In this document: positions 44,460 to 54,227 of the stretch, piece by piece
How positions within the stretch are numbered: position 1 is the first letter of the stretch
Layout: every line of letters starts with the position of its first letter
Assembly: GCA_041277045.1 (NCBI GenBank)
Contig: JBGFSY010000001.1
Span: forward strand, 806,001 to 870,000
Length of the DNA: 64,000 nt
Source: Reddybacter sp041277045
Lineage (GTDB): Bacteria > Pseudomonadota > Gammaproteobacteria > Pseudomonadales > Porticoccaceae
Reading direction: 5' to 3'
The notes under the pieces: model-generated
Databases searched by the model: none
What the model was told of the DNA's origin: nothing
Seen by the model: only the letters and a program-made list of their open reading frames with translations
Program-made: the position numbers and the translations under genes

Positions 44460-47405
44460 TTACAGGGCTGAAAGCGTCAGTGGGCAGGCGATCGTTATTG
44501 CATCAGGCGCCAGTTGGAGGAGGTCTGTTTTTATCTGTACTCGCGCTGTACTCAGTGCCGAGCCAGTGCTGTCATTGTTTGTCAGGTAGTTGAAAGCCCG
44601 TTCGCCGCGCTGGCTTGCCAGAGCGGTGAGTTGCTCGGGGGTGAGTGTTTGCGCATTGATTAGCGCTTGGCGCATTTGTTTATCATGCAGGGAAGACAAG
44701 TCATCGCTGCTTTGCTGGGCCTTGGATTGTTCTGCAAGTAAGTGCTCACTGCCTGCTTTTAGCTGAGTCAGTTTTGCATCGCCAAAAGCGCTGATATACA
44801 TCGTTTCAAGCACTGAGCTTTGGTAGTTGATTGTGTCGCTAGACAGCGCTTCATGCCCTGATAATAATTGATAGGCCTGATTAAATTGCCCAGTTTGCAG
44901 ATTGGGGCCATCACTTTCAGCGTGATAGCAGGCGCTGATACTGAGAGCCAAAGCGGGCTTTTGGTGCAAAGCCTGGGCGAGTTTGTCGAGGCTCTGTTGT
45001 TCGCTTGTGGTGAGTTCACTGGAACCGGGCGTGAAAACGACATTATCAAGGTCGCTGTGATCAGCATTTTCGAACAGGCCGCCAAGCAAGTTGAAGGGGC
45101 TGGCGGCGACCTTTACCAGCAAATTGGCAAAGGCCTTCCAGATAATACCGCCAACCTGCACCTCGGGATTATTGAGGTCGCCCTCGACGGGCAGGTCGAT
45201 ATCGATATTGCCATCGACGTCCTTCATCAGCGCGACCGCCAGTTTTAAAGGCAGGCTGAGCGCATCGGGGCTGTCGACGGCTTCGCCCAGGGTTAAACTC
45301 TCAAGTAGCAGGTGATTGTCGCCGTGCATTTGTCCCTGCTCAATGCGGTAGTCGAGATTGAGCCCCAGCGTGCCGGCGTCGATGGCGTAGCCGGCAAACT
45401 TACCGGAGTAAGAGCTGGCGCTGGTGATATTGACGTTACTCAAATCGAGCTTTATTTTGCTAAAGGCCTGGGGCGAACTGAGTTGGCTAGTTGCCGTGAT
45501 TTTCGCCTTGCCGTGTTGGTCAATTTTGCCGTCGAGAACCAGTTCAGCAGGTTTGCTTGAAACGGTTGATATATCCACCGCCTGTCCGTTCAGGCTGTGG
45601 ATATGGGTGGCGAAGTTGAGAGGCAGGTTGAAATCTTTGTAGTCCATGGTGCCATCAATTAGCTTAAATTTAGCGATAGTGATGGGAAAGTTACTGTCTT
45701 CTGTCTTCTTGTTATTTGTTGTGCCGCTGCTTGCCGAGGGCTGTTTAACAGCGGGTACTAACATGCGATAGAGGCGTGTTTCGCTATTTTCGAAAACAAT
45801 CGCATCGAAATAAGGCTTAACGAGTTCAATGCTGGCGATGTTCAGACTAGTCGGTTCGAGCTGTAAATCGAGGGCTTTAATGGCCAGGTTCTGCCAATGG
45901 ATCCACTTCTCTTGATCGGCAAGGTCGAAGGTGTCGAGCTGCTTGATAGCAATATCGCCATGCAACGCCAATGACTTGCTACCGTTGATTTGATAGTCGA
46001 GCTGCAGGTCGGCGTCGACACTGCCGTTGGTGAGATTAAGTTGAATGGCGTCGTGCAGGTAGCTGTTAATCGGCGGCAGGGGTATCTCACGTAAACCAAT
46101 CGTCAGTGCGGCCATCGGGGGCATGGCGCCAACTTTACCGGCGATAGTGGTTTTGCCCGTTTTATTGATAGTGAGCTGGGCTTGTAGGTCGAATTCAGCA
46201 TCCTGTTCAAGGGTAAAGGGGCTCAGCTTTAAATCGACAATGTTGACGGTTTGGGGGGCGGGCTCGCGAAGTGAGCGGTCATCAAAACTAAGTTGCAGGG
46301 CTGTTAGCTGTATTTTTTCAAGGCGAAGTTGCAGTGGGGTTTCACTGTTTGAGTCTGGCTGCGTGTTGCCACTTTTAACGAGCTGGGTGTAATTCAAAAC
46401 CTTATCGGCTGTCAGCCAACTGTGTACAGATCCACTGTCGACTACTAGTGACTGGACAATCGCAATCTGCTCGGGCCAGGCGAAACTCGCATTGTTAAGG
46501 CTAATACTATCGAGCCTAAGCAGGGGTTCGAGGGGGGGCAAAGTATCGAGCCGCAATTGCTGTACAGCGATGCTTATATTCGTCGCCTGCAGAGCCAGGC
46601 CGTCGGCCGGGCCGCTGTTATCAAGAGTAAAATCACTGTTAAGCGATAGCGTGCCTTTGTTAACGCTAAACAACAGCAGCTCTTGCAGGTAGTCGCCGCC
46701 GCGTTTCAGTTCGATCTTATTGAGGGCGATATGTCCGGTAATTGCCAGGGGTTCGACTTGCAGGGCGCCGCTAAACTCCAGGCTCTCACGGTCACTGAGT
46801 TTGGCGTCAAAACTGAATTGCCCGCCGTCCTCCGGCAAGGTGCTGAAATGGACAATATTGAAATTCAGCGGCGCGAGGTCGAGATTAAACGGCTCGGCTC
46901 TATCGAGTTGCCTGAAGTGAACACGACTTTGCTCAATGGCGATGTTTTGTAGAATCAAGCGTGGCAAGGAGCCAGGTGCCGTTTCTTCGGGTGGTGTCAC
47001 ATCGTCGCTAGGGGCTGGGATAAGTCTGTTTAGATTGAGCTTACCTGCGCTGTCGATTGCGGCAAAAATCTCAAGCTCGCTGAGGCTAACAGTGCTGAAT
47101 TGCCAGGCACCTTTAAACAGGCCGAAGGTATCAAAGTCGACCACCAGCTCACCGAATTCGAGCAAAGGAGCTTGTTCGGGCGTTGTAAGTTGTAGGTTCT
47201 GTAAACGTAAACGCAATAAAAAGGGGTTAAAGCTCGCAGCCTCAAGGCGGGCCTTTTGCTGCAGTGTGGCGTCGACATATTTAATGAGCTGGGTTTTCAC
47301 TATGTAAGGTAGTAGCAGAAAGCCACCCAAGGTGTAGCTGAGAAAGCCGATAAGCAGCCACAGTCGGTAGCTCTTTAGAGGTTTGTCACCAAAAACTTGT
47401 TGCAT
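44460..47405 (-). CDS. Large DUF748 (AsmA-like) envelope protein
   Basis: A protein of about 981 residues with an N-terminal transmembrane anchor (LWLLIGFLSYTLGGFLLLPY) and a long periplasmic part made of repeated beta-strand units. Late on, VEGDLNNPEVQVGGIIWKA is the family's most conserved patch, and the last 230 residues resemble an OmpA-like segment. The start at 47405 has GAAGGG before it; a longer frame would overlap recG. DUF748/AsmA-like proteins are linked to lipid transport between membranes, but no role is proven here. It lies 37 bases after recG. Confidence 0.85.
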   Translation of the reverse strand: MQQVFGDKPLKSYRLWLLIGFLSYTLGGFLLLPYIVKTQLIKYVDATLQQKARLEAASFNPFLLRLRLQNLQLTTPEQAPLLEFGELVVDFDTFGLFKGAWQFSTVSLSELEIFAAIDSAGKLNLNRLIPAPSDDVTPPEETAPGSLPRLILQNIAIEQSRVHFRQLDRAEPFNLDLAPLNFNIVHFSTLPEDGGQFSFDAKLSDRESLEFSGALQVEPLAITGHIALNKIELKRGGDYLQELLLFSVNKGTLSLNSDFTLDNSGPADGLALQATNISIAVQQLRLDTLPPLEPLLRLDSISLNNASFAWPEQIAIVQSLVVDSGSVHSWLTADKVLNYTQLVKSGNTQPDSNSETPLQLRLEKIQLTALQLSFDDRSLREPAPQTVNIVDLKLSPFTLEQDAEFDLQAQLTINKTGKTTIAGKVGAMPPMAALTIGLREIPLPPINSYLHDAIQLNLTNGSVDADLQLDYQINGSKSLALHGDIAIKQLDTFDLADQEKWIHWQNLAIKALDLQLEPTSLNIASIELVKPYFDAIVFENSETRLYRMLVPAVKQPSASSGTTNNKKTEDSNFPITIAKFKLIDGTMDYKDFNLPLNFATHIHSLNGQAVDISTVSSKPAELVLDGKIDQHGKAKITATSQLSSPQAFSKIKLDLSNVNITSASSYSGKFAGYAIDAGTLGLNLDYRIEQGQMHGDNHLLLESLTLGEAVDSPDALSLPLKLAVALMKDVDGNIDIDLPVEGDLNNPEVQVGGIIWKAFANLLVKVAASPFNLLGGLFENADHSDLDNVVFTPGSSELTTSEQQSLDKLAQALHQKPALALSISACYHAESDGPNLQTGQFNQAYQLLSGHEALSSDTINYQSSVLETMYISAFGDAKLTQLKAGSEHLLAEQSKAQQSSDDLSSLHDKQMRQALINAQTLTPEQLTALASQRGERAFNYLTNNDSTGSALSTARVQIKTDLLQLAPDAITIACPLTLSAL

Positions 47406-47442
47406 AAAACCCTTCAACCTTGGATTCAAATCATAAGCCGAA

Positions 47443-49521
47443 CTAGACCTGACCGTAACTCTCCCGTTCACCCAGCCAGCGGCGAATCAGCGGCGTTACC
47501 AGTTCGGGGTGATGCTGGATGATGTCTTGCGCGCGCTCTTTAACCTCATCGAGTAAATGGGCGTCGCGCTGCAAGTCAGCGATGCGTAAATCCACGTCGC
47601 CGGTTTGCCGGGTGCCCAGCACTTCGCCGGGGCCGCGTAGTTCGAGATCTTTCTCGGCAATCACAAAACCATCGTTAGTCTGGCGCATAATGGTAATGCG
47701 TTCTTGCGCTTGTCGCGACAGCGGCGTGCTGTACAGCAGTACGCAATGGCTGGCGACGCTGCCTCGTCCCACTCGCCCACGCAGCTGGTGCAATTGAGCG
47801 AGGCCGAGGCGCTCGGGGTTTTCGATCACCATTAAGCTGGCATTGGGCACATCGACGCCCACTTCAATCACCGTAGTGGCCACCAGTAGCTTGAGTTTGC
47901 CCGCTTTAAAGTCATCCATGACGCTGGCTTTTTGCGCAGGCTTCATGCGCCCGTGTACCAGACCGATACTCAGCTCGGGCAGCAACAGAGCCAACTCCTC
48001 AGCGGTGACTTCGGCGGCTTGAGCTTCAAGGGTTTCAGACTCTTCAATCAGAGTGCAGACCCAGTAGGCCTGCTGCCCCTCCTGACAGGCCTTACGAATG
48101 CGGGCAACTACTTCTAAGCGTCGCTGATCGACGATGGCCACCGTATTTACCGGGCTGCGACCGGGGGGTAGCTCGTCGATCACCGACACGTCGAGGTCGG
48201 CATAGGCACTCATCGCCAGCGTGCGGGGAATGGGTGTGGCAGTCATAATTAACTGGTGAGTAGTCAAGTTATCGCGGCGGCCCTTCTCCCGCAGCGTCAG
48301 ACGTTGGTGGACGCCAAAGCGGTGTTGCTCGTCGATAATGGTGAGGCCAAGATTGTGGAATTCGACCTGATCTTGAAACAGGGCGTGGGTGCCTACCACC
48401 AGCTGGACACTGCCGTCGGTAATGCCGCTCAACTGATAATCCCGCGCCTTGCCTTTTAATTTGCCACTGAGCCAGCCAACACGAATATTCAGCGGCGCAA
48501 ACCAGGCTTCAAAGTTTTGCCGGTGCTGCTCGGCGAGAATTTCGGTGGGTGCCATAATCGCCGCCTGATAACCACTGGCTATCGCCTGCAAGGCGGCAAG
48601 GGCGGCGACCACGGTTTTACCCGAGCCAACATCGCCCTGCAGTAGGCGCAGCATGGGCAGGGGCTGACAAATATCGGCGCACACCTCGTCGCTAACCCGT
48701 TGTTGGGCCGCCGTTAGCGCAAAGGGCAGTTGCTCGAGAAATTGCGCCGTCAGTTGTTGGTCTTTAGCAAAGGCCGGTGCCCCCTGTTGGCGAATGGTCT
48801 GGCGCAGGCGCTGCATGCTCAAGTGGTGGGCGAGTAACTCTTCAAACGCCAGACGCTGCTGGGCCGGGTGCTCACCTTTGGCCAGTTGTTCGACGGGGGC
48901 ATTGGCCGGCGGGCGGTGGAGAAAGCGCAAAGCATCGACCAGGCTACTTTGTTGAGCTTCGTTAGCCTGAGTTTGGGGCAATAATTCACTGAGATTATTG
49001 GCGTCGAGCATGGCCAGTGTTTGCTCGGTGATGGTGCGCAGGCGGTGTTGGGTAATGCCGTCGGTGGCGGGATAAACGGGGGTGAGGCTTTTGGCCAGTG
49101 GCTCGGGATGTTTACCGTCGAGAATTTGATATTCAGGATGGTAAAGCTCCAGCCCGGCGCTGCCACGCCGCACCTCGCCATAGCAACGCATTGTCGTGCC
49201 CACTTGCATGGTGTGCCGTTGGGCCGCAGCAAAGTGGAAAAAGCGCAGGGTAATAAGCCCGGTGTTGTCCTGCACCTTGCAAATTAAGCTGCGCCGTCGC
49301 CCCATGACAATATCGCTGCCGCGTATTTCACCTTCTATTACCGCTTCGGTATTGGGCTGCAAACTGCCGATGGGGCTGATGCGGGTGCGATCCATATAAC
49401 GAATGGGCAGATGGAAGAGGATGTCTTGTAGGGTGGCAATACCCAGCCGAGCTAGTTTGTCACGCATTTGCGTGCCGATGCCACGGAGCTGAGTTACAGA
49501 GGTTTGGTCGAGGGAGGTCAT
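47443..49521 (-). CDS. recG: ATP-dependent DNA helicase RecG
   Basis: RecG remodels stalled replication forks and Holliday junctions. The protein has about 692 residues from the ATG at 49521, which gives MTSLDQTSVTQLRGIGTQM; longer in-frame starts are rejected for lack of homology-like sequence. The wedge domain with its OB-fold is N-terminal. Helicase motifs include LLQGDVGSGKTVVAALAAL, IIDEQHRFGVHQR, MTATPIPRTLA and QLRGRVGRG. Convergent-side neighbour is the CBS protein, and DUF748 is downstream. Confidence 0.95.
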   Translation of the reverse strand: MTSLDQTSVTQLRGIGTQMRDKLARLGIATLQDILFHLPIRYMDRTRISPIGSLQPNTEAVIEGEIRGSDIVMGRRRSLICKVQDNTGLITLRFFHFAAAQRHTMQVGTTMRCYGEVRRGSAGLELYHPEYQILDGKHPEPLAKSLTPVYPATDGITQHRLRTITEQTLAMLDANNLSELLPQTQANEAQQSSLVDALRFLHRPPANAPVEQLAKGEHPAQQRLAFEELLAHHLSMQRLRQTIRQQGAPAFAKDQQLTAQFLEQLPFALTAAQQRVSDEVCADICQPLPMLRLLQGDVGSGKTVVAALAALQAIASGYQAAIMAPTEILAEQHRQNFEAWFAPLNIRVGWLSGKLKGKARDYQLSGITDGSVQLVVGTHALFQDQVEFHNLGLTIIDEQHRFGVHQRLTLREKGRRDNLTTHQLIMTATPIPRTLAMSAYADLDVSVIDELPPGRSPVNTVAIVDQRRLEVVARIRKACQEGQQAYWVCTLIEESETLEAQAAEVTAEELALLLPELSIGLVHGRMKPAQKASVMDDFKAGKLKLLVATTVIEVGVDVPNASLMVIENPERLGLAQLHQLRGRVGRGSVASHCVLLYSTPLSRQAQERITIMRQTNDGFVIAEKDLELRGPGEVLGTRQTGDVDLRIADLQRDAHLLDEVKERAQDIIQHHPELVTPLIRRWLGERESYGQV

Positions 49522-49648
49522 AGGTCTTAGTGTATGGCCTAAGGCTCTGGGCTCATAGGGCGGTCTTATATGTGAATTCTGATAAGACAGGCTATGCTGT
49601 TGGTAGATCGACAATAAAAATTAGAACTTTAATAACAAGAGGTCAGCT

Positions 49649-50053
49649 ATGCCGAAATCCGTTGAAGTAAGAGAATACATGCGTACGCCGCGAACCATAA
49701 ATCAAAGCGCTACCGTTGCGGACGCCGTGCAGGTGATTATAGAAAACCGGGTGTCGGGTATCGTGGTGGTTGACGATGCGGGTCAGTTGGTGGGTATGCT
49801 ATCTGAGCTCGATTGTATGCAATCCATCGTGAGTGCTGTTTACAACGGCGGTACTCGGGGGGCCGAGATCGTTGCAGAGGTCATGACAAAAGATGTGGCC
49901 GTTAATCGCCCCAGCGAGGATATTATTACGGTAGCCGCCGAAATGCTGAAGAACAAGCATCGACGACGACCGATTGTTGACCATGGCAAGTTGGTTGGGC
50001 AAATCAGTTGTCGGCAATTACTGCGGGCAATTAATGACTTTGGGGGTAAATAA
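49649..50053 (+). CDS. Tandem CBS domain protein
   Basis: A 134-residue protein made of two CBS domains: VREYMRTPRTINQSATVADA, with ENRVSGIVVVDDAGQLVGML, and EVMTKDVAVNRPSEDIITVA, with KNKHRRRPIVDHGKLVGQI. CBS pairs bind adenine nucleotides and act as sensors; alone they have no predicted activity. AAGAGG precedes the ATG. It is divergent from recG and its end lies four bases from the convergent membrane-protein gene. Confidence 0.9.
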   Translation: MPKSVEVREYMRTPRTINQSATVADAVQVIIENRVSGIVVVDDAGQLVGMLSELDCMQSIVSAVYNGGTRGAEIVAEVMTKDVAVNRPSEDIITVAAEMLKNKHRRRPIVDHGKLVGQISCRQLLRAINDFGGK

Positions 50054-50057
50054 GGGC

Positions 50058-51546
50058 TTAAACTTTTTGAGAAAGCCTCGATATTTTTGAGGCCTTCTCT
50101 TCTACTGCAACACTCAGGTTCTGGGCTAAAGCCTGAGCCGTTTTTTCAACTTGTTGGTGGCTAAATCTATCGCCGATGCGCAGGGCCTCTCCGTTTTTCA
50201 GTTTTAAGCCAAGATTAAAAAATTGATAGTATTTATTGTCGACCGCCATAGCGCCTCGGCTCTCGGTGGTAACGGCTGCTATTTCATCATAATTAAGTGT
50301 CACGACTTTAGCGCCGAATAAACTTTTGAAGCGGAACTCTAGCATCGGTTGACTGAGGCGAAGATAATAATGACGAAAGCGCCCGAGCAAAGAGTAAGAA
50401 AATATAGCAAAACCGATGCTGCCAAAGAGAGCAGAAGGCTATCAGGAATGTTTCCTTTTGTAAGTGACTAATAAAATAAGCCAGGCCGATGCCGATGGCT
50501 ATAAAGACTAATCTAATAACAAGCCCAGTACTGAAACCTTTATTTCTATGGTCACCAATGATGGCCTGCTCCTGCCCCGTATTATCGGCGAAGGGCGTAT
50601 CGATAGAATCTGCAGCATTGCTTAATGAATATAAATTAAGGTGAAAAGAAGAGCTGGCTTTTTCCTCACTTGGGAATACCGGCAACTCAATCTGACGCAC
50701 AAGGTCGACACCGGGCAGCGCGGCGCTAACACTGAGAGTCCAGACATGGTAGCTACTATTACCTGTGCTGGACTGGGGCAAACCTGCCGGCACTTCAAAT
50801 AAAAATTGTACGCTTGCGGAGCGACTACTTTGCAGGGGCTCAAACAGGCCCTTATGTTGCCAGACGATACTCTGGCTGGAATTTTTACCGTGGCTATAGT
50901 GACGCACACAGTCGAGAGACACTTTAATAGGCGTGCCCGCTGGTAAGGGTGTAGATAGATGAATGGTGCCCGCCACGTCGCCACCAATAGCGCCGGGATA
51001 GGGTTCTAGCCTTACCTTCATTTGCCCAAAGCGTCGCCAGTCCAGGGTTTTATGAATAGCCGTACCAATCAGATATAAGCCCGCTAGCGGGAATAGCAGG
51101 ACAAACCAAATCATTTTATTACCCTTGTTCAGCTCATCGAAAAAAGCCAATAGGGCGGGGGCAGTCATTAGATTCCAGAAAATGGCAAAGCCCCAGATAA
51201 GGCCGCCCGTTAAAGCAAAGCTGTCTTTCAATGAGTCGGGGGCCCACTTTTTTCGGCCCAGCCAGGGGGTGTCACTGTCGAGTAAGTCGGCATCGGCACT
51301 GGGTTTTTTAAGCCCCCAATACACGACACCGCCGCCGATAAGACTAAATAGTAGGCCAATAATACCCGCCGCAACAATGGTTTCAAATTCGTCACCACTG
51401 AGAGTGTGTGACGACAATAAGCGGGGTAAATTGGGTATGGCTTTGAAAAATAAAAGGCCAAGGCCCGGTAGTAAAAAGAAGGCACCAAAGACGGCGAGGA
51501 AAATACTGGTATTGCGTTGTTTTTGTTTATGACTAAGGGACATCAT
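50058..51546 (-). pseudogene. Membrane protein of unknown family, frameshifted near its C-terminus
   Basis: I do not recognise this family securely; a DUF3592-like relation is possible. Two helices near the N-terminus (FLAVFGAFFLLPGLGLLFF and IIGLLFSLIGGGVVYWGL), two more around residues 120-165, a soluble beta-rich region, and a last helix pair are visible. The frame breaks at about 50421-50440: ETFLIAF is followed, two bases out, by IGFAIFSYSLLGRFRHYYLR and a soluble end that reads cleanly to a stop. A merged protein would have about 495 residues. The cause could be a sequencing error or true loss. Confidence 0.65.
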
Positions 51547-51669
51547 CCGCACCTAAAAATATTTAGCGGCTGACGGTAGCCTGTGTGCGTTAGCTATGGC
51601 GTGCAGTAGGTCGCAGATTGTTAGTGCTGATTAGAAAGAAGTTAGCGATAGGTAACACTCTTCAGCACG

Positions 51670-52275
51670 CTAAAATAACCTGGCGCAAGTAGTGCGTGTA
51701 TTTTGCCGGGGATCAAGATTAAAGAGTTCGGGCACCGCGCCATGTTCGGCAATTTGTCGAATGCGTAGAAATAACATATAAAAAGTAAAATAGCCTGCCA
51801 CCCACAACAGGTATAACCAGAGTTTCACCACGATGGTTAAGACGATTAATGGGCAGACGTTAACAATGAGGCCGTCATGGATTGTGCTATTGGCACGCGA
51901 AACAAGGGTGTCTGTGTCTCGGCTGGTAGAATCCATAACATTGCACAGGGTTTTTCTGGCGGCGGCAGTTAAACGAAAACCTGTTTGGTCGCTAAGGTTT
52001 CGCCAAAATTTACGCAGTAAATTTTTTCGGCTAATGGGGAGATTTTGGTAATTATCCAAGTCCGGATCTTTGTCTATACCCGCATAGCGATGGTGAACAA
52101 AATGGCCTTTGGCATAATTGTTTATGTCGAGAAATAGTGGCGCGGCAATGAGCCAGAGGCCAAAGAACTTGTTGAGGCCGCACCGTTTAAATAAAATGTT
52201 ATGGCCACATTCATGCATCTCGATAGCTCTCAATTGCGAATCAAGATAAAAGCATAAAACCGTTTCGATATTGGC
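51670..52275 (-). pseudogene. Fatty acid desaturase remnant
   Basis: The three histidine-type boxes of membrane fatty acid desaturases can be partly read: MHECGHNILF, then HFVHHRYAGIDKDPD and RQIAEHGAVP. The frame is open from a TAA near 52275 without a fitting start, so the N-terminal helices are missing, and it stops at NTRTTCARLF before the final NYHLEHH-type box. About 200 codons remain of a normal 300-350. A mobile element scar lies just upstream. Confidence 0.8.
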
Positions 52276-52864
52276 GTTGAATTAAAAAAGGAAGATTGTT
52301 AAGCAGAGCATTTACCTGAAGTTAGTATCACATCGAGACAATCACGAATGGATGACAGAAACGAGCCTGGTGTATTGGCTGGATATTCAGTCACGCACTT
52401 TGCGGTTGAATAGGCAGGGGCATCGCGCAAAGGCCTTAACGCATAAGATAAATTGACATCCGTCCCCAGACTCATTAACTTAATTAGGGAGCCTCTGATC
52501 AAGTCATGAACTCGCCTTCTAAGATTAAAAATGTTCATCTTCTTCGTTGCAACCCTTCGTAATAGCACGCTATTGCGTTCGGCTTACGCCGCGCCTGCGC
52601 CTATTGTTGGCGAACCTAAACACTTTTAATCGCAGCCTACTTCGTCCAAACTTAACCAGAGGCTCCTTAGCCATTTGCTTTGCTAACAAGATAAATAAAT
52701 CGGTGTAGATAATACTGCCAGATATCTAATGGGAGTGGCTGGGTGGCACAAAAGCTCACTTGCTGGCATTAAGGTTATGACGCCACGACGACTGATCGTG
52801 AAGGGGCCGCGTACTTTACATGACAAAACGCAGGTGCAGGTATCAATTGAGCAGAGACATTTTG
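52276..52864. other. Gene-poor scar holding an inverted-repeat element
   Basis: Between the desaturase remnant and the M24 peptidase no convincing gene was found. A minus-strand open frame of 89 codons (52299-52568) runs partly through the mobile element and matches nothing recognised. The right part, 52671-52864, should hold the promoter of the peptidase gene; no clear site was found. Confidence 0.6.
52488..52666. mobile_element. MITE-like element, 17-base inverted ends and TTAG target duplication
   Basis: GGAGCCTCTGATCAAGT at 52488-52504 and the reverse complement of GGAGCCTCTGGTTAAGT at 52650-52666 form terminal inverted repeats with 15 of 17 matches. Both ends are flanked by TTAG (52484-52487 and 52667-52670), a four-base direct duplication. 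The inner 145 bases have no gene, though GATTAAAAATGTT and its counterpart extend the symmetry inward. TTAG fits the YTAR targets of the IS5 group, so an IS5-type transposase probably moved it. Confidence 0.85.
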
Positions 52865-54088
52865 ATGAATAAGACTGAAACAGGAACTGAAATTTCCTTA
52901 AAGCGGCTGCAAAAATTACAAGCAGTACTACGCGGCCATAAATTGGATGGCGCACTGCTCTTCCACTCACGCGATATATTCTATTACACCGGCACCGCGC
53001 AGCCGGGCTGGCTGGTCATCACCCCTGATAGCTTCGTACTGGCTGTTAGCTCAGGCGAAGATTTTGCCGCTAGAGACACCGGCTTGACTATTCCGCAGTT
53101 AATCACACAGCGAGATCCCGTCAAATTGTGCCAGTCATTTTTCACCGCTGATGCTCGGATCGGCACTGAGCTGGATTTAATGACCGTGCCGACCTATCAG
53201 CGAATTTCCGCTGCGCTGAATACAGGAGAACTCGTCAATATTTCACCACAAATCATGTCTCAGCGAGGTATTAAAGATGAGCACGAAATTGCCGCCATCC
53301 GCCGGGCAATTATCTCTATCGATGCGGGTCACCAGGCAGCACTCGACAAAATCCAGCCCGGTATGACTGAACTGGAAGGCTCTGCCATTATCGAAAACGG
53401 CCATCGACTGGCCGGGCACGAAGGTGACTATTTTATGCGCGACACCGACTTCACGATGGGCCGTGGCCCTTTTGCCTCCAGTGAAAACCTGACTGACATC
53501 AGTGGGGTCATTTTCACTATTTCCGGCATTGGCCTCAGCCCTGCCGTACCGGCTGGTGCTTCACGGCGGGAAATGAAAACAGGTGATTTGATCGTCTGTG
53601 ATATTCCAACCTGCGTAGATGGTTACCACGCAGACCAGACGCGCACCTATGCACTGGGAAAAGCACCGGAAAAGGCCCTGAAACTGCACGCGCAGATTAA
53701 GGCCATTGCAGACCACTTAATTGAAAATATTCGCGCTGACTGGAGTGCTGGACAAACTTTCGCAGCAGCTGAAATGTTCGCCGAAAAACTGGGCATCGCC
53801 ACAGAGTTTTTGGCATTTTCCAATGGTAAACGCGCCCACTTTGTCGGTCACGGCATTGGCCTCGAGCTCAACGAGCCACCTTTTTTGTCACGTGGCTCTA
53901 AAGCGCCGCTGGCCGCAGGAATGGTCTTGGCCATTGAGCTACACGCCTGCGCCAGCGACGGCACAATGGTCAAGCTCGAAGATAATATTTTACTGACGGA
54001 AGAGGGAGCGGAATTATTAACGATCTCGCCACGTGAGCTGATAATTATTCAGCCCCCTGAAAAACCAGTTCAAACTGGAATACATTAA
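52865..54088 (+). CDS. M24 family metallopeptidase (Xaa-Pro dipeptidase-like)
   Basis: A protein of about 407 residues with the creatinase N-terminal domain (DGALLFHSRDIFYYTGTAQP) and a pita-bread C-terminal domain. Metal ligands are likely in CDIPTCVDGYHADQTRTYA (two aspartates), VGHGIGLELNEPP (histidine), MVLAIELHACA and MVKLEDNILLT (two glutamates). Xaa-Pro dipeptidase or a creatinase-like activity are both open. The ATG at 52865 is preferred over one 45 bases upstream. It stands alone. Confidence 0.88.
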   Translation: MNKTETGTEISLKRLQKLQAVLRGHKLDGALLFHSRDIFYYTGTAQPGWLVITPDSFVLAVSSGEDFAARDTGLTIPQLITQRDPVKLCQSFFTADARIGTELDLMTVPTYQRISAALNTGELVNISPQIMSQRGIKDEHEIAAIRRAIISIDAGHQAALDKIQPGMTELEGSAIIENGHRLAGHEGDYFMRDTDFTMGRGPFASSENLTDISGVIFTISGIGLSPAVPAGASRREMKTGDLIVCDIPTCVDGYHADQTRTYALGKAPEKALKLHAQIKAIADHLIENIRADWSAGQTFAAAEMFAEKLGIATEFLAFSNGKRAHFVGHGIGLELNEPPFLSRGSKAPLAAGMVLAIELHACASDGTMVKLEDNILLTEEGAELLTISPRELIIIQPPEKPVQTGIH

Positions 54089-54227
54089 CACCCGTATTTA
54101 GGGTGACAACTCCGGCTAAGGGTAGGCCTTTCACCATTGCTGGATAAATGAACGACCTTACTTCTCGGAATGCCGGACAGTATGTTGATAACTATTTTGT
54201 CGTCGACTATGTTGTTGTTTGATTCTG

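Noticed and set aside
50066..50105. A terminator after the CBS gene
   Set aside because: GCCTC and GAGGC make a short stem but it lies inside the end of the opposite gene and has a weak T-run; too doubtful to list.
52299..52568. Minus-strand frame of 89 codons in the scar region
   Set aside because: It runs partly through the mobile element and its remaining part matches no family I can recognise, with no ribosome site.
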